In this document: positions 56,687 through 64,000 of the stretch, in pieces
How the letters are laid out: every line of letters starts with the position of its first letter
Numbering within the stretch: the first letter of the stretch is position 1
Origin: Ignavibacteria bacterium
GTDB lineage: Bacteria > Bacteroidota > Ignavibacteria > SZUA-365
Direction of reading: 5' to 3'
Assembly (NCBI GenBank): GCA_016720835.1
Contig: JADKJW010000005.1
Location: 230,496 to 294,495 of the forward strand
Length of the DNA: 64,000 nucleotides
Notes under the pieces: model-generated
What the model saw: the letters and a program-made list of their open reading frames with translations, nothing else
Told to the model about the DNA's origin: nothing
Database searches by the model: none
Position numbers and translations under genes: made by a program

Positions 56687-59674
56687 TCACCGCACAACGA
56701 TGATGCGCCGGACAACGTCATGACCGTTCCACGTGAGACGGCACACGTAACTTCCCGCCGTCAGGGTCGACGTCGCGACGGATATCGTCCGCTCTCCGGC
56801 GTCGGCGATACCCGAAAATGCGACATGCTGCAGCTTCCCGTCAAGGGACGCCAGAGTGACCTCCGCGTAGCCGCGGTCGGGCAGGGAGATGCGCAGCGAC
56901 GTGCCCTCCGTTGCAGGGTTCGGATAGTTCTGCGCAATCCACAAGCCTTCGGGAATGGCGGCCGGACGGACTTCGGCGGCGATCGCATCGGTGTCGAGGA
57001 TTTCGAGGTCGTCGACCGCGGCCTCAACCGTGCTTTCCGGCGAATTGTCCGTCGCCGTGAAGGACAGCATGACGCTGTCGCTCAGGGTGATGTAGTCGCG
57101 GAGGCGAAACACCTGGGGGATCCAGTTGGCCTCTGTCTTGGCGGTGTATTCGAGGTTTCTCCAGGTCGCGCCGCCGTTGCTCGAGATACGGACGAACCAG
57201 GGATCCGCCCCCGGGTTGTTTCCCGCGTTGTTACTGAACCATCGGTAGTAACGAAGCAGCGGATCATTCAGCGTGGCGACGGGCAGCATGGCCGTGGTGA
57301 GGATGGTTTTTCCACTGTCGACGTCGTTGCTGTTGATGCCCTGGGACAGCGGGGCATTGCCGGTGACCCAGCATCGGGTATTCGCCGTCCCCGGAGTGTG
57401 GTCGGTATTCGGTTGCACCCACGGCACGGCGGGCGGGGTGCCCTGCTGCGCGCTGTACGTCCCGATGGGAACGTCGCGTATCCAGACGCCCCGTTTCGCA
57501 TCGCCCGACACCGTCCACCCGTCGGGCAGTTCGAACGGATGCAGCAGCGCCGTCCGGTACCCGGCGATGAACTGGAAGTCCGACGCGGGCGCGGTCAGCG
57601 GCAGGCGCGACGTCGCGCCGTAGTTGTCGGTCGCCTCAAAGAAGTATCGGACAACGGCGGGTCCGGCGAGCGGCGGGAAGAAGCCGCTGAACTGCCGCGT
57701 TGCCGGATCGTAGTCGAGGTCGGTGGACGACTGCGTGCGCCATCCGTCGACGGAAGAGAAGAGGCGCACCGATGCGATGGCGAAGGCGTCCTGCGCCAGA
57801 GCTTCAGTGATCGCGGCGCCGCCGGTGACCGCGACGAGCGTCTGCGTGTCCTCGGTGTCCGGGAGACCCGCATGCGTCATGGCCATGAGCGCGCCGCCGA
57901 TGTTGTGCATGACGAAGGCGGCGATGATGCCGGCCCCGTTGGGAGTGCCGTTCGCGAGATCGCCGTCGTTGTCGTCGGCGACGAGCAATTCCAGCAGGTA
58001 GTCGGCGAAGGCCGCGCCCGCGGTGGCGCCGTCGGGGGTTCCGTACTTGACAAAATGCGTGAGACGGCGGGAGGCTTCGAGCCCGATCAGCTTGCGCATG
58101 TCCCACACGGCGCCGGTGAGAATCTGGCCGTCGAGGTGGATCTCTCCGAACAGATTCTGCGGGTACTTGAGCGTGTTGTCCGCGTTGCGGATGGTGCCGT
58201 CGCCCGCATTCTTGTGGAAGCCGATGCCGATGTGCGGCTCGTCGCGGAGCATGTTGGTGAGGATGTCGGCCGTGGCTTCACTGAGGGCGCCATTGCGCAT
58301 CCTGGCGCCGGACAGTTTTTTGTAGAGAAATTCGTTGAGCGCATGCCCGTACTCGTGATGCACCACGTCCGCGATTTCCGCGGTGTTGCCGCACTTGTCG
58401 GACTCGCGAAAGAAATTCACCGTCTTGCCGTTCCAGTTCGCGTTGCACTCGGAATTGATGTTGACGATGCCGGCCATCTGCTTGTCGAGGTCCGCCAGCG
58501 TCGCGGAGCTGTCCATCGCGCGGATGAAACCGCGCGCGGCGTTGATGTGGAAGAACACCGAGCGTTCCGCCGCGGTGGAATTCGTCACATCCCACACGAG
58601 CGTGAGCGTGTCCGACGGACGGATGACGGCGGTCATCCGCGCGTTCTTCGCCGTCGCGGACGTGTCCGCCCGGCGGGCGATGGCGTACGGTCCCGCGAGA
58701 CGCAGCACCACGTCGGCGCTGTCGCCGTCGATCTGCGCGTTGAATCGGCCGGCATCGTCCGTGAGGTATTCCTTGCCGGCGACATTGACGTACGAGTACG
58801 GTGAAGGTTGGAGCGTCGCGCCGCGGAGCCACGACTCGAGGAACACCATGGTCTGCACCGTGCCGTTGACCGTGCGCGGCGCGCGCGGAGCCGGCTCGTC
58901 ACCGCCGTCGAACGATGACACGACGCTGCGGCGCCAGACGATGCTGCCGTCATGCGCGTCCACGTACGTGTCCCACCCCTCCGTCACCGAGACGCGCACG
59001 ACGGAGTGGTAAACGAGGCGGTACTCGATGCGGTCGGGGTATTCGAGGGGAAGAATGGCGAGACCTCCCTCTTCGATCTCGAGTGCCTCGGGCGCCGCGT
59101 CGATGCCGGCGAGCGCGAAATGCCGGGCGGCGAGGGGACCGAGCGCGGGGGTCGTGTTCACCGCGATCGCGGGATGCGCGTCCGAGCCGAACAGGAAGAC
59201 GCGGCCATCGAGCGAGAGGCGGAGCTCGACGAGGGTGTTGAGGACGCGCAGGCCCTTGTGCACCTGCGAGAATGTCGCGTACGCCTTCCCGCCCGCGATG
59301 CACGCGGATTGCAGCGCGAGTTGCGAGGGATCCACATTGAGCACCTCCGCGTGATCGCGCACGAAGCGATCGGCGGCGTCGGCGACATTCGCGGGTGTGA
59401 TGGCGGAAAATCCGGAGACGGCGATGCCGTCGCCCCATGCGCGATGCGGCGAACCCGTGAGCGCGTGCACGCGGAATCGCCATGCGGGGTGTGCCGCCTG
59501 GAACCGCACGGCGGCGCCGCGCTTGGCGAAGGACGGCGCATTCCAACCGCTGCCCCATGTGGTCGTGATCCCCTCGTCGGGCAGGGGAACGGCGAGTTGG
59601 AAATTCTGCGCGACGCCTGCGTGGGAGCACACACACAGGCACGCCGCGAAGAGAAGGCGCGGAAATGGCGTCAT
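56687..59674 (-). CDS. T9SS-type M4/M36-like metalloprotease
   Basis: The 995-aa protein has a signal peptide ending HAGVA before QNFQL (mature Gln), an FTP-like propeptide and a gluzincin domain with VVHHEYGHALNEFLY (His440, Glu441, His444) and SEATADILTNM. A jelly-roll-type region (about 640-900) and a T9SS type-A sorting domain (QNYPNPATEGTSLRISLPDR, TAGSYVCRL, final VVR) follow. It should be an exported, surface or released protease that becomes active after propeptide removal. It is the intact paralogue of 53563-56568, and the tandem order suggests a local duplication. The ATG at 59674 is chosen because it starts the signal peptide. Confidence 0.9.
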   Translation of the reverse strand: MTPFPRLLFAACLCVCSHAGVAQNFQLAVPLPDEGITTTWGSGWNAPSFAKRGAAVRFQAAHPAWRFRVHALTGSPHRAWGDGIAVSGFSAITPANVADAADRFVRDHAEVLNVDPSQLALQSACIAGGKAYATFSQVHKGLRVLNTLVELRLSLDGRVFLFGSDAHPAIAVNTTPALGPLAARHFALAGIDAAPEALEIEEGGLAILPLEYPDRIEYRLVYHSVVRVSVTEGWDTYVDAHDGSIVWRRSVVSSFDGGDEPAPRAPRTVNGTVQTMVFLESWLRGATLQPSPYSYVNVAGKEYLTDDAGRFNAQIDGDSADVVLRLAGPYAIARRADTSATAKNARMTAVIRPSDTLTLVWDVTNSTAAERSVFFHINAARGFIRAMDSSATLADLDKQMAGIVNINSECNANWNGKTVNFFRESDKCGNTAEIADVVHHEYGHALNEFLYKKLSGARMRNGALSEATADILTNMLRDEPHIGIGFHKNAGDGTIRNADNTLKYPQNLFGEIHLDGQILTGAVWDMRKLIGLEASRRLTHFVKYGTPDGATAGAAFADYLLELLVADDNDGDLANGTPNGAGIIAAFVMHNIGGALMAMTHAGLPDTEDTQTLVAVTGGAAITEALAQDAFAIASVRLFSSVDGWRTQSSTDLDYDPATRQFSGFFPPLAGPAVVRYFFEATDNYGATSRLPLTAPASDFQFIAGYRTALLHPFELPDGWTVSGDAKRGVWIRDVPIGTYSAQQGTPPAVPWVQPNTDHTPGTANTRCWVTGNAPLSQGINSNDVDSGKTILTTAMLPVATLNDPLLRYYRWFSNNAGNNPGADPWFVRISSNGGATWRNLEYTAKTEANWIPQVFRLRDYITLSDSVMLSFTATDNSPESTVEAAVDDLEILDTDAIAAEVRPAAIPEGLWIAQNYPNPATEGTSLRISLPDRGYAEVTLASLDGKLQHVAFSGIADAGERTISVATSTLTAGSYVCRLTWNGHDVVRRIIVVR

Positions 59675-59741
59675 CTGGCGGTCCGGAATGAGGAGTGTCG
59701 GGATCGGCGCGCCGGCTTCAGGCGTACCGCTGATACAGCCT

Positions 59742-60755
59742 TCAAATATATGATTTTCCGCGGACTTTCTCCCAATGCCAGCATGCGACTTCGTGCCCAT
59801 CGGCGATGGATTCGAGCGGCGGTTCCGCAGCGCGACAGGCGTCTGTCGCCAGTGCGCAGCGTCCGGCGAAATGGCACCCCGCGGGGTATTCGACAGGACG
59901 CGGCACCTGGCCGGGAATGAGCGGCAGCCGCGTGTGCGGCGCGTGCCGGGAAGGGATGGAATGCAGCAACCCGACCGTGTAGGGGTGCGACGGTATCCGG
60001 AACAGCGCCTCGACGGGCGCGGTTTCCACGATGCGCGACGCATACATCATCGCGACGCGGTCGCACATGTCCGCGACAATGGCGAGGTCGTGCGAAATCA
60101 GGAGGACCGCCATGCCGAAATCCGACTTGAGCTTGCGGATGAGCGCGAGGATCTGCGCCTGCACGGTGACGTCGATCGCCGTGGTCGGTTCGTCGGCGAT
60201 GACGATGTCGGGGATGCACGCGAGGCTCATCGCGATCAGCACGCGCTGCCGCATGCCGCCGGAGAGCTGGTGCGGGTAGGCGCGCATGACCCGCTCGGTG
60301 TCGGTCAGCCCCACGTGCAGCAGCATGTCGGCGGAGCGTTGCCGCGCTTCCCGGCGGTGCATGTTCTTGTGATGCAGATACACTTCCATGATCTGCGAAC
60401 CGATGGGGAAGACCGGATTCAGCGAGGTGGTCGGTTCCTGGAAGATCATCGAGATGCGGTTCCCGCGGATGTGCCGCATCTCCCGTTCCGGAAGCGAAAG
60501 CAGATCCCGGCCCTCGAACATCACGCTGCCGCCGGTGATTCTTCCCGGAGCGCGGATGAGGCGCATGATGGAAAGCGCCGTCACGGTCTTTCCGCAGCCC
60601 GATTCGCCGACGAGTCCGAGCGTCTCCCCCGCCCGCAGGACGAAGGACGCCTCCTGCACGGCCGGAGCGACGCCTTCCCGCGTGTCGAAGACCGTGGACA
60701 GCTTCGACACCTCGAGCACCGCGGTGCGGGCAGTATGTTGGTCCTGCGCTTCCAT
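59742..60755 (-). CDS. peptide/nickel-type ABC transporter ATP-binding protein (OppD/DppD-like)
   Basis: The 337-aa ATPase has Walker A GESGCGKT (50-57), Q-loop IFQEPTTSLNPVFPIG, signature LSGGM (164-168), Walker B IADEPTT (186-192) and the C-terminal oligopeptide-binding extension with FAGRCALATDACRAAEPPLE. It energises import of peptides or related solutes. The partner permeases, binding protein and OppF are not in the window, so it is an orphan here. The ATG at 60755 faces the carboxyltransferase gene, and the promoter-like element of the protease gene downstream overlaps its last codons. Confidence 0.93.
   Translation of the reverse strand: MEAQDQHTARTAVLEVSKLSTVFDTREGVAPAVQEASFVLRAGETLGLVGESGCGKTVTALSIMRLIRAPGRITGGSVMFEGRDLLSLPEREMRHIRGNRISMIFQEPTTSLNPVFPIGSQIMEVYLHHKNMHRREARQRSADMLLHVGLTDTERVMRAYPHQLSGGMRQRVLIAMSLACIPDIVIADEPTTAIDVTVQAQILALIRKLKSDFGMAVLLISHDLAIVADMCDRVAMMYASRIVETAPVEALFRIPSHPYTVGLLHSIPSRHAPHTRLPLIPGQVPRPVEYPAGCHFAGRCALATDACRAAEPPLESIADGHEVACWHWEKVRGKSYI
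59743..59775 (-). promoter_or_regulatory. putative promoter of the second protease gene
   Basis: Minus strand: TATATTTG (complement of 59743-59750), a perfect TAnnTTTG box, with a TTG (complement of 59773-59775) 22 bases upstream rather than 19. It overlaps the end of the OppD-like gene. Confidence 0.38.
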
Positions 60756-60832
60756 TCGCGTGCGCCCAAGATACCGAAAGGCGCGCGCGAAGCGAAACGC
60801 CGGCGCTCCCGGATGCCCGGTACAGCATGTCC

Positions 60833-60861
60833 TTGAACCGAAGGCGGATGCGCGCTATCTT
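60833..60861 (+). promoter_or_regulatory. putative promoter of the carboxyltransferase gene
   Basis: CTTG (TTG 60833-60835), 20 bases, TATCTT (60856-60861); as a sigma-70 site TTGAAC-N17-TATCTT. The leader to ATG 60904 is about 36 bases. Spacing is the same as at the efp promoter. Confidence 0.45.
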
Positions 60862-60903
60862 CATTGACGCAGTTTCCGTTCACCCCCACGAACCCGCACC
60901 GCA

Positions 60904-62544
60904 ATGAGCACGACCTCCCCTCCGCTCCATCACGAAAACGAAGACACGCACAAGAACACGCTCCGCATCCTCGCCGCGCGCGAGGAGAGCGTCAAGATCG
61001 GCGGCGGCGCGAAGGCGATCGAGCGTCATCACAGCCGCGGCAAGCTCACCGCGCGCGAGCGCATCGCGGCACTGGTGGACGAGGGCAGCCCGTTTCTCGA
61101 GATCGGTCTCTTCACCGCGTGGGGCATGTACGAGGAGTACGGCGGCGCGCCTTCCTCGGGGACGGTGTTCGGCGTGGGAAAGATTCACGGCCGCGACACG
61201 GTGATCGTGGCGAACGACGCCACCGTGAAGGCCGGCGCGTGGTTTCCCATCACCGTGAAAAAGAATCTGCGCGCGCAGGAGATCGCCCTCGAGAACAATC
61301 TCCCGATCATCTATCTCGTCGATTCCGCGGGCGTGTTCCTGCCGATGCAGGACGAGATATTCCCGGACAAGGAGCACTTCGGGCGCATCTTCCGGAACAA
61401 CGCCGTGATGTCGGCGCGCGGCATCGTGCAGATCGCCGCGATCATGGGCTTCTGCGTGGCGGGCGGCGCCTATCTGCCCATCATGAGCGACGAGGCGATG
61501 ATCGTCGACGGCACCGGCAGCGTGTTCCTCGCGGGCGCGCATCTCGTGAAGGCAGCCATCGGCGAGGAGATCGACAACGAACGCCTCGGGGGCGCGCGCG
61601 TGCAGTCCGCCGTCAGCGGCGTCACCGACTATCGCATGCCCGACGACGCGACCTGCCTGGCGTCCATCCGCGACATCGTCTCGAAGATCGGCGCGCGCCG
61701 GCAGGCGGGTTTCGACCGCATCGCGGCGACGGCGCCGAAGCGCGATCCGGAAGAGATCCTCGGCTTTTTCCCGAAGGACCGCACGCGGCCGTTCGACACG
61801 CATGAACTCCTCGAGTACATCGTGGACGACGCCGAGTTCGTGGAGTACAAACCGGAGTACGGCCGCACCATCGTCTGCGCCTACGCGCGCATCGACGGCT
61901 GGGCCTGCGGCATCGTCGCCAATCAGCGCAGCATCGTGAAGAACGGAAAGGGCGAGATGCAGATCGGCGGCGTGATCTACAGCGACAGCGCCGACAAGGC
62001 CGCGCGCTTCATCATGAACTGCAACCAGAAACTCATTCCGCTCGTCTTCCTGCAGGACGTCACCGGCTTCATGGTGGGCAGCAAGGCCGAGCACGGCGGC
62101 ATCATCAAGGACGGCGCGAAGATGGTGAACGCCGTCGCCAACAGCGTGGTCCCCAAGATCACCATCATCACCGGCAACAGCTACGGCGCGGGCAATTACG
62201 CGATGTGCGGCAAGGCCTACGATCCGCGTTTCATCTTCGCCTGGCCCACCGCGCAGATCGCGGTCATGGGAGGCGCACAGGCCAGCAACACGCTGCTCGA
62301 CATCCGCCTCGGGCAGCTCAAGCACGAGGGCCGCGAGATTTCGGAGCAGGAACAGCGCGACCTGCTGAAATCCATTCAGGACCGCTACACCGAGCAGACG
62401 AGTCCGTACTACGCTGCGGCGCGGCTGTGGGTGGACGGCATCATCGATCCGCGCGACACGCGCGCCGTGATTTCGCGCAGCATCGGGATCGCCAACTGCA
62501 ATCCCGATATTCCGCGCTTCAACCCGGGGGTGCTGCAGACGTGA
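60904..62544 (+). CDS. biotin-dependent acyl-CoA carboxylase, carboxyltransferase (beta) subunit
   Basis: The 546-aa protein has both halves of the carboxyltransferase fold: GRDTVIVANDATVKAGAWFP with VDSAGVFLPMQDEIFP and GFCVAGGAYLPIMSDE, then PLVFLQDVTGFMVGSKAEHG and GNSYGAGNYAMCGKAYDPRF. The details resemble methylcrotonyl-CoA and related branched acyl-CoA carboxylases more than AccD (no zinc finger) or propionyl-CoA carboxylase. It moves CO2 from biotin to an acyl-CoA. No alpha subunit is adjacent, so AccC/AccB at 12971-14836 or genes outside the window may supply the biotin half. The stop overlaps the next start (GTGA). Confidence 0.92.
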   Translation: MSTTSPPLHHENEDTHKNTLRILAAREESVKIGGGAKAIERHHSRGKLTARERIAALVDEGSPFLEIGLFTAWGMYEEYGGAPSSGTVFGVGKIHGRDTVIVANDATVKAGAWFPITVKKNLRAQEIALENNLPIIYLVDSAGVFLPMQDEIFPDKEHFGRIFRNNAVMSARGIVQIAAIMGFCVAGGAYLPIMSDEAMIVDGTGSVFLAGAHLVKAAIGEEIDNERLGGARVQSAVSGVTDYRMPDDATCLASIRDIVSKIGARRQAGFDRIAATAPKRDPEEILGFFPKDRTRPFDTHELLEYIVDDAEFVEYKPEYGRTIVCAYARIDGWACGIVANQRSIVKNGKGEMQIGGVIYSDSADKAARFIMNCNQKLIPLVFLQDVTGFMVGSKAEHGGIIKDGAKMVNAVANSVVPKITIITGNSYGAGNYAMCGKAYDPRFIFAWPTAQIAVMGGAQASNTLLDIRLGQLKHEGREISEQEQRDLLKSIQDRYTEQTSPYYAAARLWVDGIIDPRDTRAVISRSIGIANCNPDIPRFNPGVLQT

Positions 62545-63227
62545 CGCGCCGCGCCGCCGGCGTCCTCCTGTTCCTGCTCCTGTGCGCGTCGACGGCGGGA
62601 GCGCAGGACCGCCCCGACGCGGGCGACGGGCGCGTGCCCGGGCTTGCCGAACGCCTGTTCCTGCCGCACGTGTTCACCGATGTGTACGCGCTCCGCGCGG
62701 CGATCGTCGACCTCGGAGATTCGCTGCCGGACACGCGCGCGGCCCATCTGGAGCGCATCGACCGCATCTATCTCGAAGCCGTGCGCATCGCGGAGGGGGA
62801 CCCGATGCACGCGCTCCTGCTCTGTTCATTCGCGACGCTGCCGTACTGGAAGTTCCCCGCGTACGTGCCGCTCGCCGGCTGGGTGATCACGATGCCCGTG
62901 TCCACCGAGTCGCACGCGGACTTCATCGCGCGCCTGTCCGCGCTGCCTTCCATGCTTCTGGCCGATTCGCGGCCGGGGCAGGACCGGGACAAGCTCCCGC
63001 ATTTCTTCGGATCCGCCTGGCTGCACTGCGTGCTGCGCTCGCGGCCGCTCGTCGATCTCATCGGACGGCTCATCGAGGCCGCCGAGAGCGTCTTCAAGCT
63101 CGAGGGCGCGCGCGATCCGCGTGACCTCGACGCCGGATGGCTCGGCGCCGCGTTCGGCGACGCCCTCGGCGATGACGAGGACGCGCTCCCGTCGCGGGTG
63201 CTTTGTTCACAGCGGCCGCGGGAATAA
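62541..63227 (+). CDS. exported protein of unknown function
   Basis: The 228-aa product starts at a GTG overlapping the upstream TGA. Its signal peptide ends ASTAGA before QDRPD (mature Gln). The mature domain is helical with a more hydrophobic middle (TLPYWKFPAYVPLAGWVITM) and HADFIARLSALPSML. No catalytic motif or known family was recognised. Coupling to the carboxyltransferase gene is probable, but no functional link is evident. The signal peptide and codon usage support a real gene. Confidence 0.68.
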   Translation: MTRRAAGVLLFLLLCASTAGAQDRPDAGDGRVPGLAERLFLPHVFTDVYALRAAIVDLGDSLPDTRAAHLERIDRIYLEAVRIAEGDPMHALLLCSFATLPYWKFPAYVPLAGWVITMPVSTESHADFIARLSALPSMLLADSRPGQDRDKLPHFFGSAWLHCVLRSRPLVDLIGRLIEAAESVFKLEGARDPRDLDAGWLGAAFGDALGDDEDALPSRVLCSQRPRE

Positions 63228-63230
63228 ATT
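63202..63230 (+). promoter_or_regulatory. putative promoter of the second NtrC-type regulator
   Basis: TTTG (63202-63205), exactly 19 bases, TAAATT (63225-63230). It overlaps the end of the previous gene. Transcription would begin almost at the ATG (63237), giving a leaderless or nearly leaderless message. Confidence 0.38.
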
Positions 63231-63236
63231 ACCGCA

Positions 63237-64000
63237 ATGAAAGAACGCATTCTGATCGTCGACGACGAGCGGAGCATCCGCGACATGCTCCGTCTCACCC
63301 TCGAATACGAGGGCTACGCGGTGGACGACGCCGAGAACGGCGCCGCCGCGCTCCGCATCATCCAGACCGCCATGCCCGACGCCGTGCTTCTCGACGTGAA
63401 GATGTCCGGTCTCGACGGCATCGAAACGCTCGAGCGGATCAAGGAACTGGAGCCGGCGCTGCCCGTCGTGATCCTCACCGGCCACGGCTCCTTCGAGACC
63501 GCGGTGGAGGCCACCAAGAAGGGCGCCTTCGATTTTCTGGCGAAGCCCCCGGATCGCGACAAGATCCTGATCACGTTGCGCAACGCGTTCACGCAGACCA
63601 AGCTCGTCCGCGAGAACCTGAAGATGCGCGAGGAGATCGAGGGTCCGGACGTGATCATCGGCCGCTCGAAAGCGGTGCTGGACCTGCAGAGCACGGTGGA
63701 ACGCGTGGCGCCGACGGAGGCCTTCGTCCTGATCACGGGCGAGAACGGGACCGGCAAGGAACTCGTCGCCAAGGCGCTGCATCGCGGAAGCCGCCGGCGC
63801 GAGCGCACGCTCGTGGAGGTGAACTGCGCCGCGATCCCTTCGGAGCTCATCGAATCCGAACTCTTCGGCCACGAGAAGGGATCCTTCACGGGCGCGACGA
63901 CGCAGCGCATCGGCAAATTCGAGCAGGCGCATCTGGGCACCCTGCTGCTGGATGAGATCGGCGACATGAGCCCCTCGGCGCAGGCCAAGGTGCTGCGCGT
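63237..64000 (+). CDS. NtrC-family response regulator (partial)
   Basis: The visible 254 residues contain a receiver domain (phospho-acceptor Asp53, Lys103) and the start of an AAA+ domain: Walker A GENGTGKE, ESELFGHEKGSFTGA and Walker B LLDEIGD. The sigma-54 contact loop reads GSFTGA, a variant found in working activators and unlike the GAFTDA of the 31148 regulator. The gene runs off the right edge, so the C-terminal DNA-binding domain is not visible. No cognate kinase is in the window next to it. Confidence 0.9.
   Translation, partial: MKERILIVDDERSIRDMLRLTLEYEGYAVDDAENGAAALRIIQTAMPDAVLLDVKMSGLDGIETLERIKELEPALPVVILTGHGSFETAVEATKKGAFDFLAKPPDRDKILITLRNAFTQTKLVRENLKMREEIEGPDVIIGRSKAVLDLQSTVERVAPTEAFVLITGENGTGKELVAKALHRGSRRRERTLVEVNCAAIPSELIESELFGHEKGSFTGATTQRIGKFEQAHLGTLLLDEIGDMSPSAQAKVLR

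Overview
The window is a stretch of high-GC bacterial chromosome (about 60-65% GC by eye) that reads as housekeeping and envelope genes. No rRNA, tRNA, CRISPR array, transposase, integrase or prophage gene was recognised. The organism is most likely a high-GC member of the Bacteroidota/Chlorobiota group, for example Ignavibacteria or Kapabacteria. The reasons are: C-terminal sorting domains of the type IX secretion type with a QN(F/Y)PNPFNPST core on secreted proteins; promoter-like elements resembling TTTG-N19-TAnnTTTG; a Bacteroidetes-type glutaminyl cyclase; and glutamine at position +1 of every recognised signal-peptidase-I substrate.

Layout. 1-12.2 kb, mostly minus strand: an ABC-2-like permease (cut by the window edge), mltG, tsaD, a GalT/HIT-like protein, rpsU, a Cys/Met-metabolism PLP enzyme, a TonB-receptor-like barrel, a FemAB-like acetyltransferase, two lipoproteins and an L,D-transpeptidase. 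12.3-20.2 kb, plus strand: efp-accB-accC-gcvH, then guaA, a TPR protein, an LpoA-like periplasmic binding protein and radC. 20.2-28.9 kb, minus strand: rarA, an ECF sigma factor with a frame-broken anti-sigma-like partner, holA, uppP, a bi-domain oxidoreductase, and a second ECF sigma/zinc-finger anti-sigma/Spy-like sensor module. 29.1-42.4 kb, plus strand: a PAS-GAF histidine kinase with an NtrC-type regulator, metG, a lipoprotein, a 32-bp tandem repeat, a GMPP-PMM-like fusion, a PTS IIA protein, hisS, a small unknown protein, lgt and an M16-like protein without its zinc site. 42.5-48.4 kb, minus strand: a small orphan protein, a SulP transporter and a 1216-aa T9SS-type secreted protein. 48.7-50.6 kb, plus strand: birA and a cysteine desulfurase. 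50.6-60.8 kb, minus strand: Ppx/GppA, prmA, glutaminyl cyclase, two tandem T9SS-type metalloproteases (the first broken by two frameshifts) and an OppD-type ATPase. 60.9-64 kb, plus strand: a biotin-dependent carboxyltransferase, a secreted unknown protein and a second NtrC-type regulator cut by the window edge.

How the genes fit together. accB, accC, birA and the 60.9-kb carboxyltransferase form a biotin-carboxylase set. mltG, L,D-transpeptidase, uppP, lgt, the LpoA-like protein and the FemAB-like protein serve the envelope. The clearest system-level signal is the export signature: eight of eight recognised signal-peptidase-I substrates would begin with Gln after cleavage, and the enzyme that would cyclise that Gln is in the same window. 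No wholly new defence or mobile system was found. The best leads are this export chemistry, several enzymes with missing catalytic residues (a metzincin-like domain, an M16 protein, a PMM domain), and frame breaks in two genes.
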